A stretch of DNA of 38,454 nucleotides, taken from a virus. The DNA lies in the IMG/VR virus record IMGVR_UViG_3300032236_001456, positions 1-38,454 of that record; one strand, 5' to 3'. A model generated the notes under the pieces. That model was not told the DNA's origin. It ran no database searches and was given only the letters and a program-made list of their open reading frames with translations. Position 1 is the first letter of the stretch, and the number at the start of each line of letters is the position of its first letter. The translations under genes were made by a program, and so were the position numbers. This document shows positions 1 through 7,461 of this stretch, piece after piece.

Positions 1-18
1 AAAGTTTTGGCAATAAAA

Positions 19-42
19 AAACCCCCGATTTCTCGAGGGTTT
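19..42 (-). terminator. Terminator after the major capsid gene
   Basis: A 10-bp stem (19-28 with 33-42, one G-U pair) closes a 4-base loop and on the minus strand is followed by a T-rich run. It lies just past the capsid stop codon. An identical 24-base hairpin occurs at 14021-14044. Confidence 0.85.
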
Positions 43-64
43 CTTTTTATGATACCAATTAAGA

Positions 65-1819
65 TTATCTAAAACTGTTCAAGTCGAACACTTGGATACC
101 TTGTACGTTGATAGTACCGAAGTAACGGTTGTTCACCATTTTCTTCGCGTATCTTGTCATGATACCTTTGATAGGTGTCATTGTGAACGGATTGTACATT
201 GTAGGAGTTAATTGTAAAGGTACATATGGAGCGTAGATGTAACCAGCATCCAATAATGATTTACCTTTATGTCCAATCAAGATCTTATTCGCTGGGAAGT
301 AAGGATCACGATATACTTGGTATCTTCCACCTAATGTACCGATTTTCTCAATACCCATGTTGTATTGATCTTGTTCTGGTTGTGCGTTTGAAACGTGGAA
401 ATATTCCAAGTCATCAAATACAGCTGAAACTTCTGAAGAAACAACTACCCAGTTTGCTCCACCACGTAATGTAGTTTTATGGATTTGAGCAGAAATTTGG
501 TTGATTTTTGTAACCAAAGTTTGGTTCCAGTCTTTTTGAGTGTAACCTTGTAAAGTTGCACCTGAAGTACCACCATATCTCCATTCGTTATAATCCCATT
601 TAGCTGTCCATGCTGCACCTTTACGTAAGTCACGTAAGATTTCACGGTCAACTTCTGCTGCGATTTGCTCAGACAATAAAGCTGTTAATTCAGCTTCAGC
701 GTCGATATTGTGGAATGCACTAACGTCTTGAGCCAATTCAGGAGACCATGTAGCTCTTAATTTTCTTTCAGTTACAGAAACTGTTACTGATTGTAAATCA
801 AAAGATACCTCACCGATTTGATCTTCAAATTCTAAAGTGTCATAAACACGATATGATAAAACGAAGTCAGTTAAAGCCAATCCAGAAGGTAATACTGTGT
901 TAGAGAAACCTTTAGTTGGATCGTAAGATTGTAAATCTACTTGGATATACATTGTACCTTCTTGGTCAACTGTATCTTGGTAATATTTACCTGAAGGATA
1001 GTTTGAAGTGGTCATTTTGTTACCATATTCAACGATACCTTTACCGTATTTCTGAGTTACGATATTGAAGTTACGAGAAACACCAGTGTAAGTTACTGTA
1101 GCTGAAGCTAAGAACTCTTCTGTGTCCATTGCGTTACCGTTAGGTCCGATTAATCTTCCTTCACCATCTTTAGTGAAACCAGAGATCTTAAGAATTACTG
1201 AAGATACACCTGTACCACCTGTGATATTTGATAAAGTAACATTAGATGTAGAACCGTTAGAGAAAGTTACAATGTTATTTGGGTTTAATGTAACCGCAGA
1301 AAAAGCACCTTTTGAATAATCAAAAAGACCTGTGTTAGGATCGTTACCATCACCGTTATCCATTTCATAGAAACGATCGTAAAGGTTACGTCCACCATAG
1401 TTTAATTCTGGATCTGTATCGGTTGTATTAGGGAAACCGTAAGGGTGGTTATGAGAATTGTCAATTCCACCTACAGTACTTCTATCCTGAATTTTAGGAA
1501 TGAAGTAGAATAATTTACCAATTGGTAAGTTCATAGCTTGTACAGACACGATGTCGTTAGCTAATAATTTAGAGAATACACGACGAATGATAGGGAATAC
1601 CACAGTCTCGAATGAACCAGATGAATCAGCAACAGCTGCTTCATTGATTAAATAAGATGCTTGGTTCTCATATAATTGTGCGATGTTATCTTTTTGGTGA
1701 CCTTCTAAGTTTTCTAAGAAACCTAATTCGTCCCATTTTTTGATGGTATCTTCTTTGATAACACGTAAGTGCTTAAGACCGATGTTACCTACCATACCTG
1801 ATTCTAATAATGCTCCCAT
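65..1819 (-). CDS. Major capsid protein, T4 gp23-like
   Basis: This 584-residue protein resembles T4 gp23, the major head shell protein. The strongest match is at residues 73-110, containing FPIIRRVFSKLLANDIVSVQ then MNLPIGKLFYF, which parallels the gp23 segment ending in VQPMTGPTG. The length fits the family (T4 gp23 is about 520). Residues 58-60 are I-N-E followed by A61. T4 gp21 protease cleaves gp23 after I-A-E near residue 65, so removal of a ~60-residue propeptide is likely. It is the last gene of the head block, after scaffold and protease as in T4, and ends at a strong terminator. No Shine-Dalgarno precedes the ATG; the leader is A-rich. Identity is secure, the cleavage site is inferred. 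Confidence 0.95.
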   Translation of the reverse strand: MGALLESGMVGNIGLKHLRVIKEDTIKKWDELGFLENLEGHQKDNIAQLYENQASYLINEAAVADSSGSFETVVFPIIRRVFSKLLANDIVSVQAMNLPIGKLFYFIPKIQDRSTVGGIDNSHNHPYGFPNTTDTDPELNYGGRNLYDRFYEMDNGDGNDPNTGLFDYSKGAFSAVTLNPNNIVTFSNGSTSNVTLSNITGGTGVSSVILKISGFTKDGEGRLIGPNGNAMDTEEFLASATVTYTGVSRNFNIVTQKYGKGIVEYGNKMTTSNYPSGKYYQDTVDQEGTMYIQVDLQSYDPTKGFSNTVLPSGLALTDFVLSYRVYDTLEFEDQIGEVSFDLQSVTVSVTERKLRATWSPELAQDVSAFHNIDAEAELTALLSEQIAAEVDREILRDLRKGAAWTAKWDYNEWRYGGTSGATLQGYTQKDWNQTLVTKINQISAQIHKTTLRGGANWVVVSSEVSAVFDDLEYFHVSNAQPEQDQYNMGIEKIGTLGGRYQVYRDPYFPANKILIGHKGKSLLDAGYIYAPYVPLQLTPTMYNPFTMTPIKGIMTRYAKKMVNNRYFGTINVQGIQVFDLNSFR

Positions 1820-1845
1820 TTTTGAATTGTATTTTTGTTTTTAGT

Positions 1846-3264
1846 TTATTTTATTTTACTCATCAAATCTTTCATTCTCTTAAATTGAGGATTCTCATAA
1901 GCTTTTGACTCAGCTAATACCTCTTGAGAAGATGATGTTGATGGAGTTGTAGAGATTTTTTCTGCAACTGCTTCGGTAACCGTAGTTTTACTACCTAATT
2001 CAGTTTTTATTGTATTGAACAAGCTTTTAGACTCATTTAATGAGTTAACTGTATCAAATCTCTTCAAAATGTTCAGTTTCTCTTGTTTTGTTGTTGAATG
2101 TTCTGTGAATAAACGTGTAGCGTAAGCTAAGTTTGCATTGAAAACAGCAACTTCATTAAGTTTATCCTTGAATAATACTAATGCCTTTTTATATTCAGCA
2201 TTTTGTTTTTTCAATGTTTCAACTTCTTCGTTGATTGTACCTGAACCAGCTTTGTATTTAGTTTTACTTTTTATACCAGCTCTGTTCATGTCATTTTTAT
2301 CTCCGTGTATGTTAGATTTAGTTCTAGCAGCTTCTGTTGCTTCAACTTTTTTGGCACTTTTTTCAAATGGTGCATTTTCATCTTCATGCACTTCTTTTTC
2401 AAAAGGTGCGTCTTCATCTTCATGCACTTCTTTTTCAAATGGTTCGTTTTCATCTTCATGAACATCTTTAGTCACCTTTGCTTTTTTACCAAATGGTGCG
2501 TTCTTATCTTCATGCACGTTTTTCTTAACTGTAGCCTTCTTTTCAAAAGGTGCGTCTTCAGTTTCGTTAACTTCCTTTTCAAATGGTGCGTCTTCGTCTT
2601 CATCTAACTCGATTTCGTATAATGTTTCTTCTGTAGGCATTGAACTTTCATCTGAAACACTAGATGATTCATCACTCATAGGAACTTCTTCCTCATCCAT
2701 TTCTGACTCATCTTCGTCATCTAATTTGATGATATACTCATCATCACCAACTCCGAATTCAAGTTTGTTACCGTCTTTTTTTACTACAATACCATCTTCT
2801 GGTTTCATAGCCTTGAATACTTTCATTACTTCATCATCTGAAGCGTTTGTCATATCCATAACGTCTTCACCTCCCATATCATCCATATCAGTGTCTTCTC
2901 CACCCATATCATCCATAGATGTATCGGTATCATCGGCAGCACCAAAATCGTCTGAATCGTCAGCACTTGTTTCGTCATTATCGAGGTTGTCTACATTTTC
3001 AGCATCGTCAGTATCATCAGCTTCTTCATCATCAGCTGTTTTACCTTCTTCGTCTGACATATCGTCTTTTTCCTCTTCTTCAGGTTTAGCGTCGTCTGCA
3101 GGTTGCTCGTCCACTTTTTCCTCTTCTTCCAATGATTCTTTAAGCAAGTCGCTTAGTTCTTCCTTCATAGTTGAAGCAAGTATACCTTTTGCATTTTGCT
3201 TAACAGCTTCTTCAAGTGTATTAATTTGAAGTAATGCTTGTTCTAAAATTGATTTTTCGCTCAT
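1846..3264 (-). CDS. Prohead core scaffold protein, gp22-like by position
   Basis: The 472-residue protein sits between protease and capsid genes, the place of gene 22 in T4. It is extremely acidic from residue 35 to about 220 (long Asp/Glu runs). At roughly residues 215-310 it carries six degenerate repeats around D-A-P-F-E-K, linked by V-H-E-D-E-N. The C-terminal 150 residues are helical, with NILKRFDTVNSLNESKSLF resembling the conserved tail of myovirus core proteins. Scaffolds of this type fill the prohead and are degraded by the gp21 protease. The repeat block is unusual and may vary between relatives. Assignment rests on position, charge and the C-terminal segment. Confidence 0.8.
   Translation of the reverse strand: MSEKSILEQALLQINTLEEAVKQNAKGILASTMKEELSDLLKESLEEEEKVDEQPADDAKPEEEEKDDMSDEEGKTADDEEADDTDDAENVDNLDNDETSADDSDDFGAADDTDTSMDDMGGEDTDMDDMGGEDVMDMTNASDDEVMKVFKAMKPEDGIVVKKDGNKLEFGVGDDEYIIKLDDEDESEMDEEEVPMSDESSSVSDESSMPTEETLYEIELDEDEDAPFEKEVNETEDAPFEKKATVKKNVHEDKNAPFGKKAKVTKDVHEDENEPFEKEVHEDEDAPFEKEVHEDENAPFEKSAKKVEATEAARTKSNIHGDKNDMNRAGIKSKTKYKAGSGTINEEVETLKKQNAEYKKALVLFKDKLNEVAVFNANLAYATRLFTEHSTTKQEKLNILKRFDTVNSLNESKSLFNTIKTELGSKTTVTEAVAEKISTTPSTSSSQEVLAESKAYENPQFKRMKDLMSKIK
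2350..2612 (-). repeat. Degenerate coding repeat in scaffold gene
   Basis: Six imperfect units encode D/N-A/E-P-F-E-K, separated by V-H-E-D-E-N-type linkers. Units at 2370-2460 are nearly identical in DNA (about 45-base period), the others have diverged. This suggests recent duplication within an acidic low-complexity region. Confidence 0.8.
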
Positions 3265-3288
3265 TGTGAAATTTTTGTTTTATTAACT

Positions 3289-3296
3289 TATAAATA
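3289..3296 (-). promoter_or_regulatory. Candidate late-promoter box TATTTATA upstream of scaffold
   Basis: Reads TATTTATA on the coding (minus) strand, 24 bases before the scaffold ATG. The same octamer precedes several other minus-strand genes (4051, 7412, 9243, 12966, 24266, 38042). The role as a -10 element is inferred only. Confidence 0.4.
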
Positions 3297-3350
3297 GTGC
3301 GTAAAATGAAAAAAATCTATTTTTCAATATTACTAGCAATATAAAATTGA

Positions 3351-4034
3351 TTATTTACCTAAAAAATTGTCAAGTCTACCCATTAATTTCTTCATTCTGT
3401 CGTCAACAATAGGTTTTTCTTGAACTTCCTCTTGGAATTGATCTCTCTCTGACGGATCACTAAAAACATAGGCACCAGGAGTGGATGGCGAGGATACTAA
3501 ATCAAAACAAACTAATTCAAAATCGTCTTGTACAACGTTTTCGCCTTTAACTTGTTTTAATGAACCAACACCACGTGATGATATACCTAAGGTAGCACCA
3601 TTCATTAATAACATGGCAGCTTGATCACCTTTGGTTGATACAATACCCATTTTCTTCCAACCTGGTGATGTTAATAGTTTAATTTTACCCATTAACATTT
3701 TACCATCCCACCAAGTTTCAAGGATTGAATGTGATACTCTATCTAAATCAATTAATGAAGATGAAGGGTGATTTAATTCATTCAAAGCACTACCCTTCTT
3801 TATAACTTGTTGGTACTTTTCATTTTCCCTCATAAGAAGTGCTTTCGGATATATTCTTCCGTTCTTATTTGGAGTATCGTATTTTTGTAAAACGGCATAA
3901 AGGATAAGGTCTTGTGAAAAGTCCATATCCTTCATTTCCGCGATAATATTCTTATTTTCTTTTGGAGATACATGACCGGCGTCATACTCAATTAAAATTC
4001 CACGTCCGATCTCATTGGGTCCTAATATCTTCAT
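3351..4034 (-). CDS. Prohead maturation protease, T4 gp21-like
   Basis: This 227-residue protein matches the myovirus prohead serine protease family (T4 gp21, MEROPS S80 type). Visible motifs are ELNHP with the likely catalytic His89, LDRVSH next to it, and LGISSRGVGS with the likely nucleophile Ser152 or Ser153. The early segment NGRIYPKALL is also typical. It would sit in the prohead core and, after assembly, cleave scaffold and capsid after L/I-x-E. It lies directly upstream of scaffold and capsid, as in T4 (21-22-23). A TATTTATA box lies 16 bases before the ATG. Confidence 0.93.
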   Translation of the reverse strand: MKILGPNEIGRGILIEYDAGHVSPKENKNIIAEMKDMDFSQDLILYAVLQKYDTPNKNGRIYPKALLMRENEKYQQVIKKGSALNELNHPSSSLIDLDRVSHSILETWWDGKMLMGKIKLLTSPGWKKMGIVSTKGDQAAMLLMNGATLGISSRGVGSLKQVKGENVVQDDFELVCFDLVSSPSTPGAYVFSDPSERDQFQEEVQEKPIVDDRMKKLMGRLDNFLGK

Positions 4035-4050
4035 TTATAGTTTTTAATAC

Positions 4051-4058
4051 TATAAATA
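4051..4058 (-). promoter_or_regulatory. Candidate TATTTATA box upstream of protease
   Basis: TATTTATA on the minus strand, 16 bases upstream of the protease start and followed by an A-rich leader. Same motif as at 3289 and 12966. Promoter function is inferred. Confidence 0.4.
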
Positions 4059-4071
4059 CATCAATATATAG

Positions 4072-4497
4072 TTATTTCTTACTTTTATAAAAATTGAAGA
4101 GTTTTTTATCGGATAACCCTTCATCTATAGTTTGTTCAATAATATCTTTTATTAGAATTTTTATTTCTTTTGACTTAACATCAAATTGTTTATCCACATA
4201 TAAAGTCACTTCTAAATTCATGAATGATCGTTTCTCTAATTTGATACCTTTAGTTCGGATATCCAAATCAACAATACATTGTTCTCTGAAATGTGGATTT
4301 TTAAGATTATAGATAATTTCTTTAATTTTTCTTCTTGTTTTGTAAATTAAACTATCATAATCTTCCGTTTCATTTTCGGGTTGTACCCAAGAATTTAATT
4401 TTAAATAAATGGTTTTTAGATTTTTAAAATCTACGGTACCAAAACCGATTTTTACATCATTGTAAGTTCCTAAAGGAATATACTTACCAATTTTCAT
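4072..4497 (-). CDS. Hypothetical protein in head gene block
   Basis: A 141-residue protein, not recognised. It has no signal peptide or membrane segment. It alternates predicted strands and helices: an N-terminal IPLGTYNDVKIGFG, a basic middle (YKTRRKIKEI), and a helical end (LIKDIIEQTIDEGL). It is read in the same direction as protease and scaffold, 37 bases before the protease. That placement suggests a head or core role; in T4 the small core proteins gp67 and gp68 occupy the nearby interval. No sequence match to those can be claimed. Confidence 0.6.
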   Translation of the reverse strand: MKIGKYIPLGTYNDVKIGFGTVDFKNLKTIYLKLNSWVQPENETEDYDSLIYKTRRKIKEIIYNLKNPHFREQCIVDLDIRTKGIKLEKRSFMNLEVTLYVDKQFDVKSKEIKILIKDIIEQTIDEGLSDKKLFNFYKSKK

Positions 4498-4550
4498 TAT
4501 TTTTTCATATTAATTTATTTTATGGTGTTAATAAAAAATAAATAAAATAA

Positions 4551-4582
4551 TTGTTAATTCCAAAAATATTTTAATATATTTG
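4551..4582 (+). promoter_or_regulatory. Bacteroidetes-type promoter for bS21
   Basis: TTG at 4551-4553 and TATATTTG at 4575-4582, spaced by 21 bases, match the Bacteroidetes vegetative consensus TTG / TAnnTTTG. The ATG is at 4601, so the leader would be about 12 bases. No Shine-Dalgarno is present. Confidence 0.7.
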
Positions 4583-4600
4583 TAATATATTTATCTATAT

Positions 4601-4792
4601 ATGATTATAATTGATTTATCAAAAGAAAAAACTATTGAAAGTGCATTAAGAACTTATAAAAATAAAGTTCAAAAAACTAAGCAAATTCAAAAGTTAAGAG
4701 AAAGACAAGAGTTTGTAAAACCTTCTGTTAAGAAAAGAACAGAAAGATTAAAAGCTATCTATGTTGAACAAAAAAGAAATGGACTTAGTTAA
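4601..4792 (+). CDS. rpsU: Ribosomal protein bS21
   Basis: The 63-residue product aligns along its length with bS21: MIIIDLSKEKTIESALRTYK, then LRERQEF, KPSVKKR and a C-terminal LKAIY. bS21 binds the small-subunit platform beside the 3' end of 16S rRNA. In flavobacteria bS21, with bS18 and bS6, is reported to cover the anti-Shine-Dalgarno sequence; an aromatic residue near position 54 takes part, and here residue 54 is Tyr. The gene is on the opposite strand from the surrounding head genes, has its own promoter, and ends tail to tail with the 4785-5531 gene at a shared palindromic terminator. Phage-encoded bS21 is known from other large phages. It could replace host bS21 in ribosomes; that is inference. 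Confidence 0.92.
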   Translation: MIIIDLSKEKTIESALRTYKNKVQKTKQIQKLRERQEFVKPSVKKRTERLKAIYVEQKRNGLS

Positions 4793-4800
4793 GTCCATTT
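4777..4800. terminator. Bidirectional terminator between bS21 and head gene
   Basis: A perfect 11-bp inverted repeat (4777-4787 with 4790-4800) with flanking A and T runs. It includes both stop codons: bS21 stops at 4792 and the minus-strand gene at 4785, so the two genes overlap by 8 bases inside the hairpin. Confidence 0.85.
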
Positions 4801-5531
4801 TTTAATTCATTTAATCTGTAGTAATTATATCGTGACGGATACATCTGAGTTACCTCATCTTTAACCGTATTTAATTTATTGGATAAATCCGTTTCATTAG
4901 ATTCACTTATAAGTGTAGATACTTTATCAAGTATTGATTCTTTTAATTCATTTGTTTTAGATAATAATTCTTCGTAAGGAATTGATAAAATATTTTTTAG
5001 TTCTTCTTTTTCTGATTCTGATAACGTTTGATTATAGAGTACATTAAAGTTGTTAGCCAATACCGCATTAAGGAGGGTTTCATTTGGAACTAATGTTGTT
5101 TCTTTAGATTCTTTTATTTGTTTTTTAGTTGTTAAATGTTTAACTAATTTTTGTTTAGCAATAACTTTTTTCTCAATGTTTGATAATGTATCTTTTTCAG
5201 ATAACATATCTAAAGACTCATATAAATCATTTGTTGTTACTTCTTCATCACCCAATCTTTTGTTTAAAGATTCACAAAACATATTTAAATTACTCCAATT
5301 TCCTATTGGTTCACCAAAATATGTGCTTAAACCTTCAACATATAATTTTGCAGTTTCTTTATCTGAAATGTGTTTACCTTCAATTTCTTCATAAAACAAA
5401 TACATTTCTTTAAAATCTTTGTTTTCTTTAATTGTTGATAAAATATTTTTAATCTCAGCTTTATTTTCTTTAGCGTAAGATTCAGTTAATTTATTTAATA
5501 ATTTGGTTTTAATAACCCCGAATTTGTTCAT
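4785..5531 (-). CDS. Hypothetical head/core-associated protein
   Basis: A 248-residue, mostly helical, Lys/Glu-rich protein without signal or membrane segments; not recognised. It follows the portal gene with only 2 bases between, so the two are probably translated from one message. In T4 the genes after portal are the core proteins 67 and 68. Residues 15-17 are L-T-E (after LLNK), a possible prohead-protease site, and several other L-x-E sites follow. A core or internal head role is plausible by position only. Confidence 0.65.
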   Translation of the reverse strand: MNKFGVIKTKLLNKLTESYAKENKAEIKNILSTIKENKDFKEMYLFYEEIEGKHISDKETAKLYVEGLSTYFGEPIGNWSNLNMFCESLNKRLGDEEVTTNDLYESLDMLSEKDTLSNIEKKVIAKQKLVKHLTTKKQIKESKETTLVPNETLLNAVLANNFNVLYNQTLSESEKEELKNILSIPYEELLSKTNELKESILDKVSTLISESNETDLSNKLNTVKDEVTQMYPSRYNYYRLNELKNGLN

Positions 5532-5533
5532 TT

Positions 5534-7405
5534 TTAATCGTTTAAAATATCGTTCAATTTATTTTCTATTTCATAAATATTACGTTGAGCTCTTTCCATA
5601 TCAAATAAGACATCAAAGTCTTCTTTCTCATCGCCAAGCATACTTAATATTTTTGATTTTTTTGATTTGTTTAAAATTGATTCACTTAATGGTGCTGCTC
5701 CTCCAGTTTCACCTCCACCTCCACCTGCTGGTGGTTCTACTTCACCTAAAGAAGATTCACCTCCACCACCGCCACCCATTGGTGCTGCTCCACCTCCACC
5801 TGGTGCTTCACCCGCTAATGCTCCTGATTTTTCAAGTTTCTCTCTTTCTTCTTCAGGAATACCATATTTTGCGTCAACATCATCAAACACACCTGAACGT
5901 TTTATGATATTTTGTGTATTAGTTAATTCAAAACCTATTGCTCTTTCTAAACGTTGTTGTTGTAAATCAAGTACGACTTCACTATCACTAAATCCTAAAA
6001 TATTCTTCTTTGCCCATGTATGCGAAACAGGCAAGATACCAACTTGAGATTGGTCAGAAGTCGCATCTTTGTAAAGAGTAATCTTTTCCTTCCACTGTTC
6101 AAGTCTTAACAGATCAGACTGTGCTGATGGGTTTGTTAACGATAAAGAGAAATTGTTGTATTCATCTTCCATACCTAAAAGATATAAATGAATTAATGCA
6201 ACTTTATTTAACTCTTGTATTAATGATTTTTGTATTTTATTAATTGTTCTTGCAAAACGAATATCCATTAATGCAAGATTCTTTCCATCTCCCACTACTT
6301 CTTCAAATCCTAAAAATGCTTTAGGAATACGAAGTGCCGCCAACATTTTCTTTTGAATATATTCAATGTCCGCAATTTCACCTAAGTTTTGTGCACCTGG
6401 TAATGTTTCAATTGGCATTGTTTGTGCAGCATCACGTACAGGTACAAAATAATCTTGATCTACAGCCATTTGATTGTATCTCATATCTACCTGTCCATTA
6501 CGTGGATCTGATACTGGTTGACGTTTAAATTTGTTCGCAACTTTTTGTACATAAGGTTCAATATCCTTATCATCCATATTACCAACAAATACTTTGAACA
6601 CACGTCTTTCAGGTGCTCTTGAAGTTCTATAGATTAACATTGCATCTTCGGCAAGTAAAAGTTGTTTCCAAATACGTCTAATCTTATCTAACATAGAAGT
6701 ACCATATGGTAACTTTCTATCATCACCTAATAATCTAAAGTGTGCAACTTCCCAAGCTTGAAATTCTAAATCTTTATTCTTCCATTGAAATCTTAACTCT
6801 CTTGTTGGAACTTTAACATCTCTTTGATTTGGTGTTTTAGAAGAAGCACCTTCAATTCTTTCAATTTCAATATTTGGTAACTGTTGAACACCGACAATAC
6901 CTTTTTCAGGATCAATTTTTAAATAAACAAAATTGTCACCATATTTTGACATACCACGAGCCCACATTTGTAGGTTTGTATTAATATCCATTTTGGTATG
7001 AAACAAATCTGTTAATATAGTTTTAATTCTATCTGATTCAGAATATATTGTAAGAATTTCTCCTTTCTCTGACATTGTTGTTGACTCCTCTGCGTATATG
7101 TCTAATGCGGCGGAAACTTCAGGAGTAAACTCCATAGATTCATAATCGTAATATGCTGCTAATCTATTTGGTTCGTAGTAAACTGATTGATTGTAAAGAG
7201 ATGAGTCTATTTTTGTCCATTTGTCGGCAACGTATTGACTCTGTTGAGCCTGTAACATTGCCTTTTCATATTCTTCTCTACTATCTGTTTTTAATAATTC
7301 GTTTTTATCAAAATTAAACGAAGGTGCTTGTTCCGGTTTTGTTTGCCCCGGAAAACCAAACATTTTCGTAAGTTTCTGAAAAACAGTAGGATTTTGTTGT
7401 GCCAT
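5534..7405 (-). CDS. Portal protein, T4 gp20-like
   Basis: This 623-residue protein matches the T4-type portal family, the dodecameric ring at one head vertex through which DNA is packaged. Diagnostic stretches include YYDYESMEFTPEVSAALDIY (the gp20 region on alternating subunit states), WARGMSKYGDNFVYLKI, and LPYGTSMLDKIRRIWKQLLL followed by RAPERRVFKVFVG. Residues about 525-571 are an unusual Gly/Ala/Pro-rich linker with Gly runs, followed by a ~50-residue acidic helix. That C-terminal extension is not in T4. It lies between terminase and core genes, although tail sheath and tube genes are absent from the usual T4 interval. Confidence 0.95.
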   Translation of the reverse strand: MAQQNPTVFQKLTKMFGFPGQTKPEQAPSFNFDKNELLKTDSREEYEKAMLQAQQSQYVADKWTKIDSSLYNQSVYYEPNRLAAYYDYESMEFTPEVSAALDIYAEESTTMSEKGEILTIYSESDRIKTILTDLFHTKMDINTNLQMWARGMSKYGDNFVYLKIDPEKGIVGVQQLPNIEIERIEGASSKTPNQRDVKVPTRELRFQWKNKDLEFQAWEVAHFRLLGDDRKLPYGTSMLDKIRRIWKQLLLAEDAMLIYRTSRAPERRVFKVFVGNMDDKDIEPYVQKVANKFKRQPVSDPRNGQVDMRYNQMAVDQDYFVPVRDAAQTMPIETLPGAQNLGEIADIEYIQKKMLAALRIPKAFLGFEEVVGDGKNLALMDIRFARTINKIQKSLIQELNKVALIHLYLLGMEDEYNNFSLSLTNPSAQSDLLRLEQWKEKITLYKDATSDQSQVGILPVSHTWAKKNILGFSDSEVVLDLQQQRLERAIGFELTNTQNIIKRSGVFDDVDAKYGIPEEEREKLEKSGALAGEAPGGGGAAPMGGGGGGESSLGEVEPPAGGGGGETGGAAPLSESILNKSKKSKILSMLGDEKEDFDVLFDMERAQRNIYEIENKLNDILND

Positions 7406-7411
7406 ATTCTA

Positions 7412-7419
7412 TATAAATA
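7412..7419 (-). promoter_or_regulatory. TATTTATA box just upstream of portal
   Basis: TATTTATA on the minus strand only 6 bases before the portal ATG. If it is a -10 box the message would be nearly leaderless. Another reading is that it is an A/T-rich translation signal. Confidence 0.3.
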
Positions 7420-7461
7420 CTTTTCTTTACAATATAAACTTAAATATTAGTAATAGAAAGG

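Noticed and set aside
2726-3229. 167-residue plus-strand Ser-rich ORF
   Set aside because: Antisense shadow of the acidic scaffold gene (Asp/Glu codons read backwards).
5667-6047. 126-residue plus-strand Pro-rich ORF
   Set aside because: Antisense of the Gly-rich linker in the portal gene.
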